In this document: one piece after another, positions 1 to 7,167 of the stretch
Numbering within the stretch: the stretch's first letter is position 1
Layout of the letters: the number at the start of each line of letters is the position of its first letter
Position numbers and translations under genes: made by a program
Assembly: GCF_009711165.2 (NCBI RefSeq)
Contig: NZ_WMID02000056.1
Coordinates: forward strand, 1-14,537
From: Flavobacterium sp. MC2016-06
Lineage (GTDB): Bacteria; Bacteroidota; Bacteroidia; Flavobacteriales; Flavobacteriaceae
Direction: 5' to 3'
Length of the DNA: 14,537 bases
Notes under the pieces: model-generated
Database searches by the model: none
Told to the model about the DNA's origin: nothing
The model's input: the letters and a program-made list of their open reading frames with translations, nothing else

Positions 1-1
1 A

Positions 2-3000
2 TTGACTCCAAACGGAAAAACAGATCGTAAAGCCTTACCGGGTATCTCAGGCGAAGATTTGATCAGACGTGAATATGCAGCGCCAACAACAGCAATAGAA
101 ATTGGACTGGCTAAGATCTGGGAAGAAGTTTTAAATGTTGAAAAAGTTGGAACAACAGATAATTTCTTTGAATTAGGCGGACATAGTTTAGTGGTTGTTC
201 AGGTTATCAACAAGACTTTTAAAGAATTGGGCAAAAGCATTTCGTTTAAGGACTTTTTTAATAATCCAACAATACAAGGTTTAAGCAAAAAGTTAGTAAA
301 ATCGAATTATTTGGCAATTCCACAAGCTTTGGAATCTTCAAGTTATCCGCTAACATCTTCACAAAATAGATTTTGGATCTTAAACCAGTTCGAAGGAGCA
401 TCTTTAGCTTATAACATGCCCGTTGCCGTAAAATTTACCGGAGATCTGGATGTTTTAAAATTTGAGGAAGCTTTTAAATTATTAATCTTTAGACATGAAA
501 TTTTAAGAACAGCTTTTGTGTCAACAGATGGCGAACAAGTACGTCAGTTGATCACGCCAAAAGAGCATGTAAACTTCAAGATCAATTATGTTGATTTTAG
601 TTTGAATAATGAAAACAAAGAAGCAGTTTCTAACTATTTGGCTAACGAAAATGCTATTGCGTTTGATTTAGAAAAAGGTGATTTGGTTAGGGCATCTTTA
701 CTAAAAATTCACGAAAAAGAACATGTTTTCTTGATGTCAATGCATCATATTATTAGTGATGGATGGTCAATGGAATTATTGATTAAAGAAATTGTAAGTG
801 TATATAATTCTTTAGTTAATGATACAGAAATCAATTTACCGGAATTAAAAATTCAATACAAAGATTATGCAGTTTGGTTAAACAATGATATTCAAAAACA
901 AAAATATAACGCATCAGAGCAATATTGGATAAATCAATTTTCAGGAGAACTGCCAACATTAGAATTACCAAGTTTTAATAAGCGTCCGTTAGTTAAAACG
1001 TTTAACGGAAACAGTATCAGTCATCAATTTTCGAAAGAGTTTTTAGATCAAATAAAAACATTCTCAAAAGATAATGATGCTACTTTGTTTATGAGTTTAT
1101 TGGCCGGGACAAAAAGTTTATTGTATAAATATACCAATCAGCGAGATATTATTATAGGAACGCCTATAGCAGGAAGAGAACATCCAGATCTTGAAAATCA
1201 GGTTGGATTATATCTTAATACACTTGCAATAAGAACTCAGATAGAAGAAAACGCTACTATTTTGCAAGTATTAGATAAAGAAAAACAAGCATTATTAGAA
1301 GCTTATCAATATCAGAACTATCCTTTTGATGATTTGATTGGTAAATTAAATCTAACAAGAAACACAAGTCGTTCTGCCTTATTTGATGTTATTGTCGTGC
1401 TGCAAAATCAGGCACAATTACAAATAACAAATGACGAAGAATTAACAGGTTTACAGGTAGAAAACTATGTTTTTGAAAACAAAACAGCGCAACTAGACAT
1501 GAGTTTTATTTTTATTGAAAAAGAAGAAGGTTTATCTCTTACAATTCAATACAATACTGATATTTATGACGCTTTTTTAATAGAAAGAATCTTTAGTCAT
1601 TTTGAGAATCTGGTAAGCAATTCGATTGCAAATCCATCAGAAATAATTGACCAGACGAGCTATTTACTTCCATCTGAAAAACAGCAATTACTATTTGATT
1701 TTAATGCGACTGAAGCTGCTTATCCAAAAGATAAAACAATTGTTGCATTATTTGAAGAACAGGTTAAAAAAACACCTCATAATACAGCGGTTGTTTTTGA
1801 AAACAAGGCATTTAAGTATCAGGAATTAAATGAGCTTTCGAACCAGCTTGCCTATTATTTAAGAGAAAACTATAGTATTCAGGCTGATGATTTAATTGGT
1901 ATTAAAGTAGAGAGAAGTGAAAACCTGATTCTTTCGATTTTAGGAATATTAAAATCCGGAGCTGCTTACGTGCCAATTGACCCAAATTATCCACAGGATC
2001 GAATAGATTACATAGAGAAAGATAGTAATAGTAAAGTTATTATTGATGAACTACTGTTAGAAAAATTCAGCAGAGTTCAGAAGGATTATTCGAAATTGAA
2101 TATTGAGAAAATCAATTCTGCTACTGATTTAGCATATGTAATTTATACTTCTGGAACCACAGGTCACCCAAAAGGAGTAATGGTCGAACATCATAATTTA
2201 ATTAATTTATGTTATTGGCATTGCACAACGTTTAAAGTTGGTGAAGATAGCCGTGGAGCATTATTTTCAGGAGTTGGATTTGATGCATCTGTTTGGGAGA
2301 TTTTTCCTTATCTAATTAGTGGAGCATCTTTGTACCCTATTGGAGAAGAGGAGATACGATTAAATCTGCGAAAGCTGGCTGATTTTTATAATACTAACGA
2401 GATATCACATAGTTATTTGCCATCAGCTATTTGCAGTGATTTAACCAGCTCCGGAATCGTCATCGATAAAGTGAAGTTTTTGGTTGGAGGAGAAGCGTTA
2501 AAAATAGATAAAGGTTCACAATTAGATATTTATAATAATTACGGGCCTACAGAAAATACTGTAGTGAGCACGTTTTATAAAGTAAATCCGGATTATAACG
2601 GAATTATTCCAATAGGTAAACCAGTTTGTAATACTCAGGTTTATATTTTGGGAGATCAGTTACAGGTTTTACCAATAGGAGTGAGTGGTAAGATTTACGT
2701 TTCTGGAGCGAGTGTAGCACGTGGTTATCTTAATAATGAACAACTTACGTCAGATAAATTTATTGTAAATCCTTTTGTCAGCGGACAAAGGATGTATGAT
2801 ACAGGCGATTTAGGACGTTGGCTTACAGATGGAAATGTTGAATTTTTAGGCAGAAAAGACCATCAGGTTAAAATAAGAGGTTACAGAATTGAACTTGGAG
2901 AAATCGAAAACACGATTTTAAAATTTTCAACACCTTTAAAACAAGTTATAGTAGAGGCTAAAGAGCTAAACTCAGAAAAAGTTTTGGTGGCGTATATCGT

Positions 3001-4825
3001 CTCAGAAAATACTGTAGATAAAAGAGTACTTCGTAATTTTCTTCAGGACACATTACCAGATTATATGGTTCCGGGATTTTTTGTCCAGTTATCTCATTTC
3101 CCTTTAACCTCAAACGGTAAAATTGATCGAAAAGCCCTTCCTTCAATATCATCAGATGATATCGTTCGTAAGGAATATGTTGCTCCGGTAACAGCAATCG
3201 AGAAAGAAGTAGTGGCGATATGGCAAAATGTTTTAGGCTTAGAGAAAATTGGGGTTACTGATAACTTCTTTGAACTTGGAGGACATAGTTTAAAAGCCGG
3301 TTTATTGATAAATGAATACCGAAAAGCCTTTAATGTAAAAATTAAAGTGAATGATATATTCAAGTCAACAACTATTGAGTCCCATATTAGGTTGCTGGAG
3401 TTAAGCGACAAAATCGATCAGGAAGAAATAGCTAAAATACCAGAAGCTGAAAGTTTTGAAGTTTCAGCAATACAAAAGAGAATTTGGATAGCGAGCCAAT
3501 TCGAAAATGGTTCAAAAGCATATCATATGCCTTTTTGTATGGAATTAACGATTAATCCAGAAAATTTCAGAAAAGCGATACTTGCTACAATAGAACGCCA
3601 TGAAATATTAAGAACTGTTTTTAAAGAAACTATTGACGGCGAAATAAAACAATGGATTTTGCCTCTTGAAAAATTAAGGTTTGAGGTTGATTATAAAGAT
3701 TATCGCAATAGTGAAGACATTGAAAAAGCCATAAAAGACTTTATTGATACTGACAATGAAAAGCGTTTTGATCTTGAAAACGGACCATTATTACGTGCCG
3801 CTATGCTTCAAGTAAGCGATACCAATTATGTGTTTTATTATAATATACATCACATAATAGGCGATGGGTGGTCAATGGAGGTTTTAACAAATGATGTTTT
3901 GACTTTTTATAAAGCGTATGAAAATGGAAGTAAAGTTGAACTAGAAGATTTAAAAATTCAGCACAAAGATTATGTTGCTTGGATAGCGCAAAATAATGCA
4001 GGCAAAGAACAGGAATATTGGTTGAATAAATTTGAAAATGGAGTTCCGCAACTTGATTTAATCGTATCAAAAGAACGTCCTAAAATTAAAACCTATAACG
4101 GAAACATTTTCTCTGGTGATATTACAGGAATTAATTATACGAAACTGGTACAAACGGCTCAAAATACAGAGACTACATTGTATATGAATCTTTTAAGTCT
4201 TGTTTATATTTTATTATATAAATATTCATATCAAAAAGATCTGATAATTGGTAGTCCTGTAGACGGCAGAGATCATCAGAATCTAAAAAATCAGATTGGA
4301 TGTTTTGTAAATACCGTACCATTTAGAGTTTTATTGCAAAGTAAAGAGAACTATAATTCCCTTTTAGCAAGAGTTAAAAATACTGTTTTAGAAGGTTTAG
4401 AGCACCAGTCTTTTCCTGTAGAATCTGTAATTGATGCGCTTGAACTTCAAAGAGATTTATCTAGAAGTCCTTTGTTTGATGTGTCTGTAGCAATGATTCA
4501 AAATGCAGTAAGTCAAGATCAGAATCCAACAAACGAACAAGGATATTCGAAACTAATAGAATCTTTTAAAAGTAAACTTGACCTGACTTTTTATTTTAAG
4601 GCTTATGGAAATAAAGTTTCCTGCAATATTATTTACAACACAGATTTATTTGAAGCTGATGTAATAGAAAAAATGTTCACCGATTTTTTAATGCTTACAG
4701 AGTCTGCTTTGTCAAACGATTCGTTAACAATTGACGATTACATCGCGACCGCAAATACAAATGAAACACAAGAACAAGCTAGCTTTTTTGATGACATTAA
4801 CGCAGCTATTGATGATAGTTTTTAA
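2..4825 (+). CDS. NRPS, 5'-truncated: [A end]-T-C-A(Leu-like)-T-C
   Basis: C-terminal 1607 residues of a multimodular nonribosomal peptide synthetase. Reading begins inside the A10 motif of an upstream adenylation domain (TPNGKTDRKALP, catalytic Lys at residue 6), so the TTG at base 2 is an internal Leu codon and the true start lies upstream. Domains in order: thiolation (T) about 27-100 with LGGHSL and phosphopantetheine Ser62; condensation about 108-545 with RHEILRT and HHIISDG at 248-254; adenylation about 574-1045 with TSGTTG at 716-721, FDASVWEI around Asp761, YGPTE at 847-851 and Lys1040; T about 1060-1130 with Ser1096; condensation about 1140-1578 with HHIIGDG at 1283-1289. A short acidic tail follows to TAA. 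No epimerization or thioesterase domain is present. Ending in a C domain means the next A domain must come from another protein, most simply the one starting at 5578. Domain identities are certain; the product is unknown. Confidence 0.97.
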   Translation: MTPNGKTDRKALPGISGEDLIRREYAAPTTAIEIGLAKIWEEVLNVEKVGTTDNFFELGGHSLVVVQVINKTFKELGKSISFKDFFNNPTIQGLSKKLVKSNYLAIPQALESSSYPLTSSQNRFWILNQFEGASLAYNMPVAVKFTGDLDVLKFEEAFKLLIFRHEILRTAFVSTDGEQVRQLITPKEHVNFKINYVDFSLNNENKEAVSNYLANENAIAFDLEKGDLVRASLLKIHEKEHVFLMSMHHIISDGWSMELLIKEIVSVYNSLVNDTEINLPELKIQYKDYAVWLNNDIQKQKYNASEQYWINQFSGELPTLELPSFNKRPLVKTFNGNSISHQFSKEFLDQIKTFSKDNDATLFMSLLAGTKSLLYKYTNQRDIIIGTPIAGREHPDLENQVGLYLNTLAIRTQIEENATILQVLDKEKQALLEAYQYQNYPFDDLIGKLNLTRNTSRSALFDVIVVLQNQAQLQITNDEELTGLQVENYVFENKTAQLDMSFIFIEKEEGLSLTIQYNTDIYDAFLIERIFSHFENLVSNSIANPSEIIDQTSYLLPSEKQQLLFDFNATEAAYPKDKTIVALFEEQVKKTPHNTAVVFENKAFKYQELNELSNQLAYYLRENYSIQADDLIGIKVERSENLILSILGILKSGAAYVPIDPNYPQDRIDYIEKDSNSKVIIDELLLEKFSRVQKDYSKLNIEKINSATDLAYVIYTSGTTGHPKGVMVEHHNLINLCYWHCTTFKVGEDSRGALFSGVGFDASVWEIFPYLISGASLYPIGEEEIRLNLRKLADFYNTNEISHSYLPSAICSDLTSSGIVIDKVKFLVGGEALKIDKGSQLDIYNNYGPTENTVVSTFYKVNPDYNGIIPIGKPVCNTQVYILGDQLQVLPIGVSGKIYVSGASVARGYLNNEQLTSDKFIVNPFVSGQRMYDTGDLGRWLTDGNVEFLGRKDHQVKIRGYRIELGEIENTILKFSTPLKQVIVEAKELNSEKVLVAYIVSENTVDKRVLRNFLQDTLPDYMVPGFFVQLSHFPLTSNGKIDRKALPSISSDDIVRKEYVAPVTAIEKEVVAIWQNVLGLEKIGVTDNFFELGGHSLKAGLLINEYRKAFNVKIKVNDIFKSTTIESHIRLLELSDKIDQEEIAKIPEAESFEVSAIQKRIWIASQFENGSKAYHMPFCMELTINPENFRKAILATIERHEILRTVFKETIDGEIKQWILPLEKLRFEVDYKDYRNSEDIEKAIKDFIDTDNEKRFDLENGPLLRAAMLQVSDTNYVFYYNIHHIIGDGWSMEVLTNDVLTFYKAYENGSKVELEDLKIQHKDYVAWIAQNNAGKEQEYWLNKFENGVPQLDLIVSKERPKIKTYNGNIFSGDITGINYTKLVQTAQNTETTLYMNLLSLVYILLYKYSYQKDLIIGSPVDGRDHQNLKNQIGCFVNTVPFRVLLQSKENYNSLLARVKNTVLEGLEHQSFPVESVIDALELQRDLSRSPLFDVSVAMIQNAVSQDQNPTNEQGYSKLIESFKSKLDLTFYFKAYGNKVSCNIIYNTDLFEADVIEKMFTDFLMLTESALSNDSLTIDDYIATANTNETQEQASFFDDINAAIDDSF
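80..301 (+). other. Thiolation (PCP) domain of the truncated upstream module
   Basis: Peptidyl carrier domain with DNFFELGGHSL; Ser62 (codon 185-187) is the phosphopantetheine attachment site. It carries the residue chosen by the A domain that lies mostly outside the window, so that residue cannot be predicted. Confidence 0.93.
323..1636 (+). other. Condensation domain, canonical HHxxxDG
   Basis: Joins the upstream aminoacyl or peptidyl thioester to the Leu-like residue. The C1-like LTSSQNRFWIL, RHEILRT, HHIISDGWS, an IGTPIAGREH block and YPFDDLI/SRSALFDV near the end are all intact, so it should be catalytically competent. The motifs look closer to L-donor (LCL-like) domains than to dual or epimerizing types, but this subtype call was made by eye. 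Confidence 0.88.
1721..2011 (+). repeat. Duplicated A-domain N-subdomain, copy 1
   Basis: A 291-nt in-frame stretch (97 codons) that matches 13369-13659 with no length change. By eye about three quarters of the residues are identical. Shared blocks include LFEEQV, DDLIGIK and an identical run of about 20 residues through GILKSGAAYVPIDPNYPQDR. It looks like a paralogous segment of module duplication or recombination. Confidence 0.75.
1721..3136 (+). other. Adenylation domain, predicted leucine
   Basis: Aligning A3-A5 against the gramicidin S synthetase PheA numbering by hand gives the pocket D761, A762, W765, Y805, L827, G829, N846, V854, V855 and K1040, that is DAWYLGNVVK. This is one change (F to Y) from the classical Leu code DAWFLGNVVK as I remember it. 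The core motifs are complete (LKSGAAYVPIDP, TSGTTGHPKG, YGPTE, YDTGDLGRW, GRKDHQVKIRGYRIELGEIE), so the domain should be active. Leucine or a close aliphatic residue is the best prediction. Confidence 0.82.
3419..4735 (+). other. Terminal condensation domain lacking a downstream A domain in cis
   Basis: Canonical C domain (SAIQKRIWIASQF, RHEILRTVF, HHIIGDGWSMEV, IIGSPVDGRDH, SRSPLFDV). Its donor is the Leu-loaded T domain at Ser1096. Its acceptor must come from another protein, and the A-T-C protein starting at 5578 is the obvious partner. After about residue 1578 the chain ends in a short acidic tail containing FFDDINAAIDDSF. Confidence 0.87.
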
Positions 4826-4831
4826 ATAAAA

Positions 4832-5578
4832 ATGATATCAAATAATGTATTTATGAGAAATAAATTAGGTATTATTTCTGGTATGGGTACCAGAGCCGGG
4901 CTGCTTTTTTTAAACAAGCTTATTGATAAAACTGATGCAAAATGCGATCAGGATTTCCCGGAGTTTATAGTTCACAACAATAGTAAGGTTCCAGACAGAA
5001 CCCTTGCAATAGTATACAATGAAGAATCACCCGAATATGAACTTAAGAGATCATTAGATATTCTTGAAAAATGTGAGGTCGATTATATTATTTCTACTTG
5101 TGTAACGTCTTACTATTTTTTAAATCAATTTGACGCTCCGGACAAGAGTAAATTATTAAACCCTATTGACTTAATCGCAAACCGATTATTAAAAGAATAC
5201 AGCCACATTCAAAAAATAGGATTACTGGCAACAACAGGCACTATAAATTCTAAACTATTTCATGATAAATTCCAGAGTTTACCTTTTGAATTGATCACGC
5301 TAAATAAATACGATCAGGAAGAAAAGTTTATGAAATCAGTTTACATGGAGGGAGGATTTAAATCTTCTGATATTTCTGATTATGCCTATGATTTATTTAA
5401 TGAAGCATTAGAAAGTCTTATGGATAAAGATGTTCAGCTTATTATTGGCGGTTGTACAGAAGTTCAGATAGGGATTAAAAATGCCAATGTCGATATTCAG
5501 TTTCTGGATGTCATAGATGTTTTGGTAGATGAAGTTGTCGATATAATGAATCTTAAAAAAATAGAAATAGCACTATAA
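4832..5578 (+). CDS. Aspartate/glutamate racemase family protein, NRPS-associated
   Basis: A 248-residue cytoplasmic protein of the cofactor-independent Asp/Glu racemase family, which interconverts L and D acidic amino acids with two cysteine acid/base residues. The sequence shows the family's N-terminal pattern LGIISGMGTRAG (residues 12-23), a first cysteine at Cys90 (STCVTS, where CNT is more usual) and a second at Cys208 in GGCTE. Both candidate catalytic cysteines are present. The length resembles McyF, the racemase of the microcystin cluster. The ATG at 4832 follows the preceding stop by 6 nt (ATAAAA, an A-rich Bacteroidota-style ribosome site). Met8 at 4853 would align better with the usual family N terminus and is an alternative start. 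The stop overlaps the next ATG by one base (TAATG at 5576-5580), suggesting translational coupling. Its likely job is to supply D-Asp or D-Glu to the A domain encoded next. Confidence 0.87.
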   Translation: MISNNVFMRNKLGIISGMGTRAGLLFLNKLIDKTDAKCDQDFPEFIVHNNSKVPDRTLAIVYNEESPEYELKRSLDILEKCEVDYIISTCVTSYYFLNQFDAPDKSKLLNPIDLIANRLLKEYSHIQKIGLLATTGTINSKLFHDKFQSLPFELITLNKYDQEEKFMKSVYMEGGFKSSDISDYAYDLFNEALESLMDKDVQLIIGGCTEVQIGIKNANVDIQFLDVIDVLVDEVVDIMNLKKIEIAL

Positions 5579-7167
5579 TGAATAAAAAAGTTTTACATTA
5601 TTTGTTTGAAAATATTGCAGAAGAAAAAGCTGCTAATATTGCAGTTCGTACCGAAACAGAGTCGGTATCTTACAGCGAATTAAATATTCAGGCTAATCGT
5701 TTAGCACATCTTTTGACTCATTTTTTTATAAAGAAAGATGATATCACGACGGTTTTTCTGGATAACAGATTAGTTCAGTTAATTGCTATACTTGGTATTT
5801 TTAAATCCGGATCGGTTTATTTACCGCTGGATCAAAAATACAGTCAAAATTATTGGGAAGAACTTTATACGAAAATCAAGCCTAAAGCTTTACTGATTTC
5901 AAAAAGCAATTTTAATTCCTTTTTAGAATATGATGCTCTTTTCGAATATAGCATTCCAACAATTATTGCTGTTGATATCAATAATAATCAATTGGTTTTT
6001 TCGGAATATAAAAAAATTGATGGAACCTATATTGAGAAAGAAATTGATACAGAATTATCAATTTATAACAATGATATAGCCGTAGAAGGTGAGGACTCTA
6101 ATTATATCTTTTTTACCTCAGGATCAACCGGAAAACCAAAAGCGGTTTTGGGTAGTCATCAGAGTTTAAGCCATTTTATTCATTGGGAATCAAAAGAGCT
6201 TAATGTTACTGAAAAAGTTATTGTAGGACAGCTAACATCGCTTTCTTTTGATGCTTCTTTAAGGGATATTTTTGTGGCTTTGATTAATGGAGGAACGATT
6301 TGTTTTCCATCAAAAGAAATAAAAGAAGATTCGGTTTTATTGTTAGAATGGTTAAAAAATGAAAAAATAACATTGCTGCATACCATTCCTACAATGTTGC
6401 GATTGCTTTCGCCAATACAAAATGCATTAGAAATTGCCGTTGCAAATGAGTTTCCGGAATTAGAGTATATACTGCTTGCAGGAGAAAAATTGTATGCAAA
6501 GGATATTACAAACTGGAGAAAATTATATGGTAATAATACCACGATTATAAACCTTTATGGCGCTACCGAATCTACGCTGGTTAAATCATTTTACCGAATA
6601 GAAAATAATCTTAATAGAAATTCGGAAGAGGTTTTGCCTGTTGGACAACCTATTTCTAACACTAGAATTTTGGTTGTAAATGAAGTAAACGAGTTATGCC
6701 GAATTAATGAAAAAGGAGACATCTATATCAAAACGCCATTTTTGTCCAAAGGTTATTATAAGGATGCAGGACTTACAGCAGAAAAATTTGTTCAAAATCC
6801 ATTAAGCCAGGAAAAAGATATTGTATATAAAACCGGAGATTATGGAAAATATGATCAGGATAGAAATGTAATTGTAATAGGGAGAGAAGACGGAATGGTT
6901 AAACTCAATGGTGTTCGAATTGATATGAATTCTATCGAAACCGTGATTTTAAAACTAAATGATATTCATACAGTAAAATGTATGATCTACAATAGTGATT
7001 CTATAAGTAGCAGTTTGGTATGTTTTTACGAGTCGAATACCATATCTGAGAATGATTTAAGAACGCATTGTTCTAAATATTTGTCTGTATATGAAATGCC
7101 TTCTATTATTTTTCGACTTACAGAATTTCCAATAAATGCAAATGGAAAAGTAGATACTGTAAGCCTT
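5578..7167 (+). other. Divergent adenylation domain, predicted Asp/Glu-type
   Basis: Hand alignment to PheA gives pocket residues D225, A226, R229, H268, L299, A301, L326, L334, V335 and K524, that is DARHLALLVK. The microcystin McyB A domain for D-erythro-beta-methylaspartate is remembered as DARHVGIFVK, and the McyE Glu domain as DPRHSGVVGK. The shared D-x-R-H and terminal V-K support an acidic substrate. In those systems the residue is joined through its side-chain carboxyl, and the pocket Arg is a plausible partner for the free alpha-carboxylate. Asp, methyl-Asp and Glu cannot be told apart from sequence alone. Confidence 0.62.

Noticed and set aside
2..4. TTG at base 2 as a real start codon
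   Set aside because: It lies inside the A10 motif of an adenylation domain (L-TPNGKTDRKALP), so the gene continues upstream of the window.
1647..1829. Plus-strand 60-residue open frame inside the first NRPS
   Set aside because: It is out of frame with an uninterrupted C-to-A linker and has skewed Leu/Lys composition.
2958..4070. Minus-strand open frames at 2958-3197, 3094-3411 and 3801-4070
   Set aside because: They run antisense to intact NRPS domains, have no recognisable motifs, and two overlap each other. They are chance frames.
4832..5578. Racemase as the housekeeping cell-wall glutamate racemase (MurI)
   Set aside because: It sits between two NRPS genes, overlaps the second by one base, and differs from MurI-like patterns at the first cysteine. 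A cluster-specific role fits better, though this was judged without a search.
6180..6542. Minus-strand 120-residue open frame
   Set aside because: It is antisense to the A3-A5 core of the acidic adenylation domain and shows low-complexity composition without domain features.
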